Assembly: GCF_014836545.1 (NCBI RefSeq)
Contig: NZ_JACSQS010000025.1
Span: forward strand, 1-37,264
DNA: 37,264 nt
Direction: 5' to 3'
From: Stenotrophomonas lacuserhaii
GTDB taxonomy: Bacteria; Pseudomonadota; Gammaproteobacteria; Xanthomonadales; Xanthomonadaceae
The translations under genes and the position numbers were made by a program. The notes beneath the pieces are model-generated. The model had not been told where the DNA came from. It saw nothing but the letters and a program-made list of their open reading frames with translations, and did no database searches. Shown here piece by piece: positions 8,728 through 20,800 of this stretch; positions within the stretch are counted from its first letter, which is position 1; every line of letters begins with the position of its first letter.

Positions 8728-9222
8728 TCACGGGGGTGCATCCGGAGCGGAGCGTACTTCGCCGGTCAGCCATCCCACGTCGATGCGCCACCGGGCGTCT
8801 CCTCGCTTCAGCACGATCCGGCCACCACTGGAGCCGCCATCGGGGTGGAACTCGATCGCGCCGCGCCCTGCGCCCGGCTGAAGCTGCGCGGCCCCCTCGA
8901 AGCTCACCTGCAACGATTCGGGCAGGCTGCCGCTGCGTCCGCCCGCTCCTTCCCAGCGGCGCGCACGCGGCTCGATGACGAAGCGCTGCACGGAACCACG
9001 CGCGATGGCTTCGGCGCGGGTCAGGCGCAGCTGGCTGGCCAGCTCCTTGCCGGCATTGCGCAGCTGGGCGCCGGACATGCCACGCGCGAACATGCCGCCG
9101 GTGACCAGCCCGACCAGTGCGATCAGCGCGATGACCAGCAGCATTTCCAGCAGCGACATGCCGCCCACGCGCGGGTGGCACGCGGGCATCGGCTGCAGGT
9201 GAAGGCGGCTCAGCCCCGGCAT
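8728..9222 (-). CDS. gspH: Type II secretion minor pseudopilin GspH (XpsH)
   Basis: Minor pseudopilin of 164 residues linking the tip to the major pseudopilin. It has a relatively long leader ending RVGG, cut before MSLLEM (Met in place of Phe at +1, Glu at +5), then a hydrophobic helix and a GspH/FimT-type beta domain with RLTRAEAIARGSVQ. The ATG at 9222 has AAGGG 7 nt upstream and lies 19 nt after gspG. An internal ATG at 9189 would give a shorter, more typical leader and cannot be excluded. Confidence 0.92.
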   Translation of the reverse strand: MPGLSRLHLQPMPACHPRVGGMSLLEMLLVIALIALVGLVTGGMFARGMSGAQLRNAGKELASQLRLTRAEAIARGSVQRFVIEPRARRWEGAGGRSGSLPESLQVSFEGAAQLQPGAGRGAIEFHPDGGSSGGRIVLKRGDARWRIDVGWLTGEVRSAPDAPP

Positions 9223-9241
9223 GTGCGGGCCCTTCGCTGCA

Positions 9242-9676
9242 TCACTGTTCGTAGCGGATGTCCGCATCGAAACTGGTGCCACCCGGCTTGCCATCCTTTC
9301 CCAGGCTGATCAGGTCATAGTCCTGGCTCTCGCCGGGGGCACGGTAATCCAGCGGCCGGCCCCATGGATCGTCCAGGTCCGATGCTTTCGCGTAGGGGCC
9401 CATCCATCCGTTCACGCCACTGGGCGCGGTGACCAGTTCATCCAGTTTGCCAGGCAGGCGATTGGTGTCCAGGCGGTAGTTGTCGATCTTGCTGGCAACG
9501 GTCTGCACCTGGGCCTTGGCCAGGTTCGCCTTGCCGCGGTCGGCACCGCCCAGCACGCGGCTGGCCACCAGGGTGAGCACCGCGCCGATCAGCACGATGA
9601 CGATGATGATCTCCAGCAGGCTCATGCCGGACTGGCGGCGAGCGGAGGTAAAAGCTTTCAGGGGACGGTGTCGCAT
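9242..9676 (-). CDS. gspG: Type II secretion major pseudopilin GspG (XpsG)
   Basis: Major pseudopilin of 144 residues that polymerises into the periplasmic pseudopilus. The leader of 17 residues ends in QSG and is cut before MSLLEIIIVI; Glu is at +5, while +1 is Met rather than Phe. The conserved C-terminal landmarks NRLPGKLDELV, DDPWGRPLDYRAPG and DYDLISLGKDGKPGG (calcium-binding loop region) are present. AAAGGA lies 10 nt before the ATG. It follows gspF after a 33-nt gap. Confidence 0.97.
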   Translation of the reverse strand: MRHRPLKAFTSARRQSGMSLLEIIIVIVLIGAVLTLVASRVLGGADRGKANLAKAQVQTVASKIDNYRLDTNRLPGKLDELVTAPSGVNGWMGPYAKASDLDDPWGRPLDYRAPGESQDYDLISLGKDGKPGGTSFDADIRYEQ

Positions 9677-9709
9677 CGTCAGGGGTTCCTTTCCACGGGG
9701 AAAACAGGG

Positions 9710-10930
9710 TCAGCCAATGGCATTGGTCAGGTCGTACATCGGTACCAGCACGGCGATGATCACCAGCCCCACCACCGAGGCCAGCACCAGGGTGATCGCC
9801 GGCACCATCGCCGACAACATGCGGTCGATGCTGCGTGCGGTTTCCTGCTCGAAGGTGTCGGCGGTCTTCAGCAGCATGGTATCCAGTGCACCGGATTCCT
9901 CGCCGACCTGGATCATCTGCAACGCCAGGCGGGGGAAGCGCTTGCCACGTGCCAGCGCGGCGGAAAGGCCGTTGCCGTTCTTGACTTCATCGGCGGCCAG
10001 GTCGATGTCGGCGGCCAGCGCGCGGTTGCCCAGCACGTTGCGCGCGATGCCCAGCGCCGCCAGCAATGGCACGCCATTGCGCAGCAGGGTGCCCAGGGTG
10101 CGGGCCAGCCGCGCGGTCTCCAGTTTGCCGAGCAGGCCACCGATACCCTTGCGCTGCAGCAGCCAGCCATCCAGCGCCAGCCGGAACGCGGGCTGCCGCG
10201 CCTTGCGTTCCCCCAACCAGGCCAGCAGCGCCGGCACCACGATGAAGAAGATCCAGCCATCACGCACCAGCAGGCCCAGCTGCAGCACCAGCTGGGTGAA
10301 CCACGGCAGGGTGACATCCAGGCTTTCGTACATCTGCGCGAACTGCGGCACTACGTAGCCGAGCAGGAACAGCAGTGCCCCGCCGACCACCACCAGCAGG
10401 ATCGCCGGGTAGATCAGTGCATTGACCACCCTGCCCTGCAGCGCGCGGCTGCGTTCCAGGTAATCGGCCAGCCGCTGCAGCGTGTCGTGCAGGCTGCCAC
10501 CGGCTTCGCCGGCGCGCACCATGTTGATGTACAGGCGCGAGAACAGTCCGTGCTGACGCTCCAGCGCACTGGACAACGATGCGCCGCCACGCACGGTGTC
10601 GCGGATCTCGCTGACCACGCGCCGCGAGCGTTCGTCTTCGGGCAGGCTGAGCAGGATGGTCAGGGCGCGGTCCAGCGGTTGGCCGGCACCTAGCAGCGTG
10701 GACAACTGCTGGGTGAACTGCAGCAGCGCGGCACCCTGGAACGGGCGCTGCTTGAACAGGCCGCGCAGGCGCCCCGCCTCCAGGCCGCCTTCGCTGGCCA
10801 GGCGGGTTTCCATCGGCAGGTGGCCCTGCTCCTGCAGCCGGACCACCAGTTCGGCCTGGCTGGCCGCTTCCATCTGGCCATCCACAACTTCACCCTGCGC
10901 ATCCAGTGCCTTGTATCGGAACACCGGCAT
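9710..10930 (-). CDS. gspF: Type II secretion inner-membrane protein GspF (XpsF)
   Basis: Polytopic inner-membrane platform protein of 406 residues. It begins MPVFRYKALDAQGE, the usual GspF opening, and contains two homologous helical cytoplasmic domains and three membrane segments (about 168-195, 215-235 and 375-398). The motifs GAALLQFTQQLSTLLGAGQPL and VPLLAALGIARNVLGN mark the start of each repeat. The gene begins 2 nt after the gspE stop. Confidence 0.97.
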   Translation of the reverse strand: MPVFRYKALDAQGEVVDGQMEAASQAELVVRLQEQGHLPMETRLASEGGLEAGRLRGLFKQRPFQGAALLQFTQQLSTLLGAGQPLDRALTILLSLPEDERSRRVVSEIRDTVRGGASLSSALERQHGLFSRLYINMVRAGEAGGSLHDTLQRLADYLERSRALQGRVVNALIYPAILLVVVGGALLFLLGYVVPQFAQMYESLDVTLPWFTQLVLQLGLLVRDGWIFFIVVPALLAWLGERKARQPAFRLALDGWLLQRKGIGGLLGKLETARLARTLGTLLRNGVPLLAALGIARNVLGNRALAADIDLAADEVKNGNGLSAALARGKRFPRLALQMIQVGEESGALDTMLLKTADTFEQETARSIDRMLSAMVPAITLVLASVVGLVIIAVLVPMYDLTNAIG

Positions 10931-10932
10931 GC

Positions 10933-12657
<1,725 letters not shown>

Positions 12658-12740
12658 AAAGTGCCTCGCCTGCAATCGTCCAGACTTTAGCAGTTCGCCG
12701 TCGGTCACAGCCGTTCAGCGCGGGAAAATCTCGATTGCGT

Positions 12741-12775
12741 CAAATAAAAAAGGCCCGCCAGCAAGCTGGCGGGCC
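12741..12775 (-). terminator. Rho-independent terminator of the serine protease gene
   Basis: An 11-bp inverted repeat GGCCCGCCAGC / GCTGGCGGGCC (12752-12762 and 12765-12775, 2-nt centre) is followed on the minus strand by a T-rich run (12751 down to 12741). It separates the protease transcript from the secretion operon, which therefore needs its own promoter or readthrough. Confidence 0.88.
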
Positions 12776-12795
12776 GTCTACATCAACGTGATGGC

Positions 12796-14694
12796 TTACT
12801 GCGTGGCGAGCAGCGAGACACCGGAGAACGCCGCGTCACCGGCCAGCTTCACGTAGTAGGTGCCAGCCACCGGCGCAGTGATGCGCACGGTTTCGGCATT
12901 GCCTGCACGGGTCGACTTGGCGGTGTACACCACGGTCGAGGTGCCGGTGTCCGCGCCCACGTGCAGCGACACATTGCCGGTGCCGCCGTAGGTGACGAAG
13001 CTGACCGGCTTGCCGGCCGTGGCGACGAAGCTGTACAGCTTCTCGCTGCCGCTGGCGCCGGCGATGCCGGCCACGGCCACCTTGTTGGTCAGCGGAGTGG
13101 CAGGCGGTGCGCAGTTTTCGGTGCACGGCTCCTTCAATGCTTCATCCAGGGCCGCCTTGGCATCGACGATGCCGGTTCCGATCGGCGTACCGGCCGGGAT
13201 GGTGACCGGGAACGCGCGCGCGGTCTGCTTGAGCAGCGTCTCCATCTCTGCCGGGGTCAGCGGATCGCGATCCGCATCGGCCAGCGCGCCCTGTACCAGG
13301 GCGGCCACGCCGGCGACATGCGGTGATGCCATCGAGGTGCCGGCCATGCCCATGTAGCTGTAGGCACCGGAGGTCGGGGTGGTGGTGCCGTTGTAACCGG
13401 CCTGCCACACGTAGCCGCCCGGGTTGCCGTCGACACCGCCACCGCCGCCCGGGCCGGACAGGTCTACAACCGTACCGAAGTTGGAATAGGAGGCGATGCC
13501 GCCGGTGATGCGGCTCGCACCGACTGCGATCACGTTGCTGCAGCTGGCCGGGCGGAAGTTGGCCGCGTTGGAGGCCGAATTGCCGGCCGCGACCACCACG
13601 AGGGTGCCGCGCGAAACCGCGCCATTGATCGCGTCCTGGTACAGCGGATCACAGGCCGAGCCGCCACCCAGGCTCATGTTGATGATGTCGGCCGGGGTCG
13701 TATTGGCCGGAACGCCAGTGACGGTGCCGCCTGATGCCCAGGTGATCGCATCGGCGATGTCGGACAGGTAGCCACCGCACTTGCCCAGCACGCGCACCGG
13801 CAGCACGCTGGCCTTGTGCGCCACGCCGGCCATGCCGAGCGCGTTGTTGGTCGCTTCGGCGATGGTGCCTGCCACGTGCGTGCCGTGCCACGAGCTGTCT
13901 TCGGCCAGCGAGCCGTCGTAGCATTCGTTGTCGTTCTCGACCCAGTCGCCCATGTCCAGCGCACCGGGGACGCGTTCGTCGGTCGCACGACGCGACGTTT
14001 CCGCATCACTGATGAAATCGTAGCCGGGCAGCAGCGCGCCGCTGGCAAAGTCCGGGTGCTGCGGCAGGATGCCGGTGTCCAGCACCGCCACCACCACGCC
14101 TTCGCCGGCACCCACATCCCACGCAGCCGGTGCATTGATGCCACCGGTGGCGCTGTTCAGATGCCACTGGTACTGCGCGTAGTACGGATCGTTCGGCACC
14201 AGGGCCGGTGTTGCGTCAGCCTGTACGACGGCCCGCGCGCGCGCCGGGGTGCCGGCGTCGATGGCATACATGCGTGCGTCCGGCACGGCGTACTGTACGG
14301 CCGGGTCGGCGCGCAGTTCCGCCAGCACCTTGTCCAGGTCGGCACCGGCCAGGCGGGATTTCAGACGGATCAGGTCGGCTCCCACGCCGAGCCGGCGGGC
14401 GACCTGCGGACTGAACGCGGCAGCGCGGGCGCTGGCGGTCCCGCGGTTGCCGGACAACGTGGCACGCGACAGCGCACCATTGACGACCGCCACCTTGGCT
14501 GCGCTGCTGCTCGCCGCGCTGCTGCCGGCCTTGTACTTGACGATGATGCCGTTCGCCGCCTGCTGCTTCGCAGCGGGGACCTGCTGCGGCGCACTGACCT
14601 TCAGGTCGGCGGCCTGGGCCATGCCCGCGCCTGCGGTCAGCGACAGTACGGCGGCGGCGAGTACGTTGATGCGAAGGTTCTGCTTGTTGATCAC
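12796..14694 (-). CDS. Secreted S8 (subtilisin-like) serine protease with PPC domain
   Basis: Extracellular alkaline-type serine protease precursor of 632 residues, of the StmPr family known in S. maltophilia. A Sec signal peptide ends at AQA (26-28). A pro-region (about 29-170, with VKYKAG as in I9-like inhibitors) precedes the S8 domain, whose triad is D206 in VAVLDTG, H270 in HGTHVAGT and S454 in GTSMASPHVAG; oxyanion N372 lies in AAGNSA. The C-terminus (about 540-632) is a pre-peptidase C-terminal domain that in related enzymes is removed after secretion. The start codon is GTG with AGAGG about 9 nt upstream. It ends in a strong terminator just before gspE, and is a natural candidate substrate of that secretion system. 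Confidence 0.95.
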   Translation of the reverse strand: MINKQNLRINVLAAAVLSLTAGAGMAQAADLKVSAPQQVPAAKQQAANGIIVKYKAGSSAASSSAAKVAVVNGALSRATLSGNRGTASARAAAFSPQVARRLGVGADLIRLKSRLAGADLDKVLAELRADPAVQYAVPDARMYAIDAGTPARARAVVQADATPALVPNDPYYAQYQWHLNSATGGINAPAAWDVGAGEGVVVAVLDTGILPQHPDFASGALLPGYDFISDAETSRRATDERVPGALDMGDWVENDNECYDGSLAEDSSWHGTHVAGTIAEATNNALGMAGVAHKASVLPVRVLGKCGGYLSDIADAITWASGGTVTGVPANTTPADIINMSLGGGSACDPLYQDAINGAVSRGTLVVVAAGNSASNAANFRPASCSNVIAVGASRITGGIASYSNFGTVVDLSGPGGGGGVDGNPGGYVWQAGYNGTTTPTSGAYSYMGMAGTSMASPHVAGVAALVQGALADADRDPLTPAEMETLLKQTARAFPVTIPAGTPIGTGIVDAKAALDEALKEPCTENCAPPATPLTNKVAVAGIAGASGSEKLYSFVATAGKPVSFVTYGGTGNVSLHVGADTGTSTVVYTAKSTRAGNAETVRITAPVAGTYYVKLAGDAAFSGVSLLATQ

Positions 14695-14812
14695 GTCGAA
14701 ATCCTCTTCTGGGTCGATGGTGGAACCAAACCTGCGGCCTTACTCCCTGCAACTACCCCTGGCTGGCCTCGCCAGGGTTGCCGTGACCCGCCCCCTCAGG
14801 CTTCACTGGCCA

Positions 14813-14834
14813 GCGGCGACCGGACGGTCGCCGC
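14813..14834 (-). terminator. Hairpin downstream of the adhesin gene
   Basis: A perfect 10-bp inverted repeat (GCGGCGACCG / CGGTCGCCGC) with a 2-nt centre lies 25 nt beyond the adhesin stop. No T-run follows, so intrinsic termination is not assured. A weaker 7-bp stem (14757-14763 with 14771-14777) lies nearer the protease start. The protease promoter must lie in this 164-bp gap or upstream; I cannot name its hexamers. Confidence 0.45.
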
Positions 14835-14858
14835 CGTGTTTCTGCGCTCGGCCAGGCG

Positions 14859-17800
14859 TTACCAGCCGAAGCCGGCACCGACGCCTACCGAGCTGTCATC
14901 ACTGCTGAACGCGCCGCCGAAGGTCACCGTTGCGCGGTCGCTGACCGCACGCTGGTAGCCCAGTGACAACGCCGATTCGCCGCCCTGGAAGCCGACGCCG
15001 ACGCCGACCCGGTTCTGGGTGCGCACACCGGCCGCACTGGTGGCCATGTTGAGCATCGCCGCGCTCATCGCGCCCTGCTGGTCGATGCGGCGGTCCATGT
15101 TGCGCAGCTTGCCGTCGACATCGCCCTTGAACACGTCGAAGCTGTCGGCGACCGACTTGACACGCGAATCGGTGTAGCTGTTGGCCGAGGCCACGCCGCT
15201 GTCCAGCTGGCCCTTGTTGACCGCGTCGGTGGCCTGGGTACCGGCGGCGACGTTGGTCACCTGGCGTTCGTTGCCAACGCTGCCGACCGACACCGAGTTG
15301 GCGCGGTCTGCGACCGAGCCCTGGCCCAGTGCCACCGAGTTGTCCGCCGAGGCCGTTGCCCCCAGGCCGATCGCCGTGGCACCTGCGCCACTGGCGACCG
15401 CGCCCTGGCCCACCACCGCCTGCGCACTGACATCCGCGCTCGGGGTGGCGACCGGCAATGTGCCGCCGGCGGCCGTGGACGGGCCGCTGCCACCGGCGGC
15501 CGGCGACGGTGCGGTGCTGACCGGCGTACCCGAAGCCAGGCTCTGGCCCAGGTTGGAAACCCGGCTGTCCAGCGCGGTCAAGGCGTCGCCGACGTTGCTG
15601 TAGGTGTTGCCCTGGATGATGTAGTTCGGCGCGACGAACACGCCCTGCAGGCCGACGCTGGCGCCACCACCCAGCATGCTGGCCGCATTGGCCAGCGACT
15701 GGAACAGCTGGCCACCGTTGACCGCCTGGCGGCTGTCGCCGCTGATGCTGCCGGCGGCGATGTTGTCCAACACCGTGCCCTGGGCCCCACCGAAGGTCAG
15801 CTTGCCGTGTTCGGAGTCATCGTAGGCCAGGGTGTTGGCCTGGGTGGTCTGCAGGCCGCCGATGCGGCTGTCGATATCGCTGACCTTGGTTTCCACCGCA
15901 CCCACGCGCTGGTTGGTGGTGCTCAGCTGCGAACCGGTCACCGCATCGCTGCTGTCGGCGGTCAGGCGACCATCGGCCACGTTGACGATGCGACGGGTCG
16001 CCGGTGCACTGGCTCCGTTGCCGCCGCCGACAGACACCACGTTCGCTTCTAGCGCCTGCGAACCGGCGCCCAGTGCGACGCTGCGTGCACCGCTGGCGAG
16101 CGCGTCACCGCCAAGGGCGAGCGAGCCGGAGCCGGAGGCCACGGCCGAGTTGCCGACTGCGGTGGCGTTGAAGGCGCTGGCCTGCGAGAGACCACCGACC
16201 GCCGTGCTGAAGTCGCCGCTGGCGTCGGCGCGGAAGCCGAGGCTGGCGGCCACGCTGCCGTTGGCGCTGCTCTCCGCACCGACGGCCGTCGCCGCATCGC
16301 CGGCGGCGCTGCTGAAGTAGCCCACTGCCACCGACTCCACGCCCGATGCTTCGGACAAGGCGCCAGCAGCGGTGCTGCCGGTGCCACTGGCTACGCTGGC
16401 GGCACCGAACGCCGAGCTGGTTTCAGCCGATGCCACGCTCTCTGCACCGTTGGCGGTGGCGTACTCGGCCGATGCGGCCGCGTTGGCACCGCTGGCGGTG
16501 GCATTGGCTGCTGCCGCCAGGGCATTGAAGCCGACTGCCGAGGCGTTGGCACCCACCGAGGTCGCGCCACTGCCCAGCGCGATCGCACCGTCCCCCAGCG
16601 CATTGCTGGCTTCGCCTGCGGCCAGCGCATTCTCGCCGTCCACCAACGCACCGGCGTCACTGTCTTCGCTGCCGCTGGCGGCGAAGTACTTGCTGGCCGT
16701 TGCACCGGCCGCAGCGACGGCTTCCAGCTGGGCCAGGTTCACCGCATCGGTGGCCTCGCTGCCGGCGGCCACGTTGGTGATCTGGCGGGTGGCCCCACCG
16801 CCACCGACCGACACGCTGTTGTCGCGGTCGGCGATGGAGTCGGCACCCAGCGCAACGCTGTTGAGCCCTGCCGATATCGCCGCGTTGCCGATCGCGGTGC
16901 TATTGACCCCGGACGACCATGCGCCGCCACCGACGGCGGTGGAGTAGTTGCCCGATGCTTCGGTGGCGTACAGCCCACCGAGCGCGCCACCGACGGCCAC
17001 GCTGTTGGTGCCACTGGCGATGCTGGCCTGGCCGGCTGCGGTGCTGTACGCACCGCTGGCCACCGAGTCCCCGCCGAGTGCCACCGAGTTCGCGCCCGAC
17101 GCATCGGCGAAGCTGCCCAGCGCGGTGGCGTTGAACGCCGACGCCTGTGCGTAGCCACCGACCGCCGTGCTGTAGCCGGCGGTCGCTTCGGCAGCGAAGC
17201 CGAAGCTGGCGGCCGTCGTGCCGATCGCCACCGCTTCGGAACCCACCGCGGTGGCACCGCTGCCGTCGGCGGTGCTGAAGTAACCCACCGCGACCGCTTC
17301 TTCGCCGCTGGCTTCAGCCAGCACGCCGCTGGCGGTGCTGCCGGCGCCGGTGGCCATGCTGCCGGCGCCGAAAGCGGCACTCATTTCACCCGACGCCAGG
17401 CTCTCTGCGCCATTGGCCGTGGCGTACTCGCCTGATGCCACGGCGTTGGCGCCGCTGGCGATGGCATTGGCGGCCGTGGCCTGTGCGTTGAAGCCGCTGG
17501 CGCTGGCGTTTTCACCCGAGGCCAAGGCATTGAACCCCACCGCGGCGGCATTGCTGCCGATCGCGGTCGCGCCACTGCCGAGTGCAACGGCGCCATCGCC
17601 GATGGCGTTGCTGGCCTCGCCTGCGGCCAAGGCGTTTTCGCCTTCGACGAAAGCACCCGCATCGCTGTCTGCGCTGCCGCTTGCCTGGAAATACCTGCTG
17701 GTGGTTTCACCTGCTGCCGCCACCGCTTCCAGCTGGTCCAGGTTCACCGCATCGGTGCCCTGGGTACCCGCTGCCACGTTGGTGACCTGGCGCTCGTTGC

Positions 17801-20800
17801 CGGCACTGCCTACCGACACGGTGTTGTCACGGTTGGCTACCGAGTCCGCGCCCAGCGCTACCGAGTTGACCGCACTAGCGGTGGAGAAATAACCGATGGC
17901 CGTGCTCTGGTCGCCGGTGGCGAACGCCAGCGTGCCGGCCGCCGTTGCGTTGTCACCGCTGGCCTGCGCACCGGCGCCCACCGCCGTGGCCGCTTCGCCG
18001 CTGGCTTCGGTGGAGATGAAGAAGCCCAGCCCGGGCAGCAGATCGACCGGACCACCGATGGCCGTGCTGCTGGTGCCGGTGGCAATGGTCTGCGTGCCGA
18101 TGGCCGTGGAATAGTCGCCGATGGCGTTGGATACCGCACCGAAGGCAGCAGACTGCGCGCCGGAGGCATACGCACCCAGACCGTAGGATGCTGCACCGAA
18201 GCCGCTGGCAACCGCGCTGGCACCGACGGCGGTGCCGCCGAGCCCCGCACTGGTGGCGCCGGTATCCACCGGTACGCCGCCGTTGGTGATCAGCGCGTTG
18301 CCGTCCTCATCCACGGCCACGCCGCCGACGGCGACGCTGCCCGGGCCGGTGGCCTGCGCGTTGTTGCCGAACGCGGCGCTGTTCTGCCCGGCTGCCAGCG
18401 CGTTGAAGCCGACCGCCGTGGCGCTCTGGCCCACCGCCGTAGCCCCGCTGCCGAGCGCCGTTGTGCCATCGGCCAGTGCGTTGGACGCCTCGCCGATGGC
18501 CGTGGCGTTGGCGCCGGATGCAAAGGCACCGGCGTCGCTGTCATCACTGCCAGTGGCCTGGAAGTACTTGCTGGTCGCTTCGCCGGCGGCGGCCACCGCG
18601 TCCAGCTGGTCCAGGTTCACCGCATCGGTGCCTTCGGTACCCGCTGCCACGTTGGTGAGCTGGCGCTCGTTGCCGGCACTGCCGACCGAGACACTGCGTT
18701 CGCGATCGGCGATCGAACCGGCCCCCAGCGCCACGCTGTTGTCACCGGCGGCGCTGCTGCCCGCACCGACCGCGATCGCACTCTCGCCGAGCGCTTCGGA
18801 ATTGGTACCAATGGAGATGCTGTTGATGGTGTTGCCGAGCGCCTGGTAACCCAGCGCAACGCTGTAGTCACCGTAGCCGAATGCACCGCGGCCGACCGCC
18901 GTGGAGCTGGCACCATCGGCCCAGCTGTTGTAACCGATGGACGTCGCGCCGCTGCCGCTGGCCCAAGCCGCCGGACCAAACGCGGAGGCATTGGTTGCCG
19001 TGGCCCAGGCACTGGAACCGAACGCGGTGGCGCCTGCCGCAGTGGCGAAGCTGTAGCCGCCGACGGCCGTGCTTTCATCGCTGCTGGCCCACGCGCTGTC
19101 ACCGATCGCCACGCTGTAGCCGCCGGTTGCGCGCGCCTTGTTGCCGCCGGCGAAGCTGTTGTCGCCGGTGGCCTGTGCACCGGAGCCGAAGGCATTGCTG
19201 ACCAGGCCGGTAGCCTGCGCCGCGTTGCCCACCGCAGTGGAACCCGCGCTGGCGGTGGTGCCGGTCAGCACGGCGGTTCCGTCGTCGTTGAAGATCGGCG
19301 CGTTGTATTCGTCATACGCCTGGCCGAGGCCACCGATGGCCACCGCACCTTCGCCGCCGGCGCTGGTGTTGCGGCCGACCGCCACGCTGTCGTTGCCGAC
19401 GGCAGCAGCACCTGCGCCCTGTGCGACGGCGCCGTCACCGATGGCGTTGCTGGCCGAACCGGCCGCCAACGCCCCTTCACCTTCGGCCCATGCACCGATG
19501 TCGGTGCCGGTTTCCGGCTGTGCCTGGAAGTACTTGCTGGTGTTCTCCGCACCTGCGGCCACCGCATTGAGCTGGTCCAGGTTGACCGCGTCGCTGCCCT
19601 CGGTACCGGCGGCCACGTTGGTGATCTGCCGCTGCAGGTCGGTGTTGCCCACCGACACGCTGTCCGCGCGGGTGGCGATGGAGTCAGCACCCAGCGCCAC
19701 GCTGTTGTCACCGCGTGACTCGGCCGCATTGCCGAGCGCGGTGCTGTTGGCACCCGGTGACCAGGCACCGCCACCGACGGCGGTGGAGAAATTGCCGGAG
19801 GCTTCGGTGGCGAGCAGGCCGAACAGCGCCCCACCGACGGCCACGCTGTTGGTGCCACTGGCGATGCTGGCCTGGCCGGTTGCGGTGCTGTAGCCGCCAC
19901 TGGCCGCCGAATCGGCGCCCACGGCAACCGAGCTGTTGCCCGTGGCTGCGCTGCCGGTACCCATGGCGGTGGAGAAATCACCCGTGGCGTTGGACACCGC
20001 GCCGAACGCGGATGCCTGCGCGCCGCTGGCATAGGCCCCCACACCGTACGACGAGGCAGCGAAGCCGCTGGCTTCGGCGCTGGCACCAACGGCGGTGCCG
20101 CCCACGCCGGCACTGGTCGCGCCGGTATCCACCGGCACCCCGCCGTTGGTGATCAGCGGGTCGCCATTGGCGTCCACTGCTGCACCGCCAACGGCCACGC
20201 TGCCCGGGCCGTTGGCCTGGGCGTTGTTGCCGAAGGCGGCGCTGTTCTGGCCGCTGGCCAGCGCGTTGAAGCCAACTGCGGTGGCGTTGCTGGCCACGGC
20301 GGTCGCGCCGCTGCCGAGCGCGGTGCTGCCGTCGGCCAGCGCATTGGACGCCTCGCCGATGGCGGTGGCGTTGGCGCCGGCCGCGAACGCGCCGGCGTCG
20401 CTGTCGTCGCTGCCGGTGGCCTGGAAGTACTTGGCGGTGGTGTCGGCTACTGCAGCCACTGCGTCCAACTGCTCGAGATTCACCGCATCGGTGGCCTCGG
20501 TACCGGCCGCTACATCGGTGATCTGGCGCTCGTTGCCGACGCTGCCGACCGCGACCGAATTGGCGCGCACTGCCTCGGAGTTGGCGCCCAGCGCCACGCT
20601 GTTGGCCCCCCGTGCCGTGCTGTAGAAGCCGACCGCAGTGCTGTCTTCGCCGCTGGCCCAGCTCTGCGCGCCGAGCGCGCTGGCCCGGTCGCCGGGGGCG
20701 TAGGCGAAGTAACCGACAGCAGTGGCCTGCTCGCCGGATGCTTCGCTCAGCGTGCCGCTGGCCAGGCTGAGGTCGCCGCTGGCGATGGCACCGGCGCCCA

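Noticed and set aside
9221..10693. 490-codon plus-strand open frame
   Set aside because: Antisense to gspG and gspF; His/Gln-rich shadow composition.
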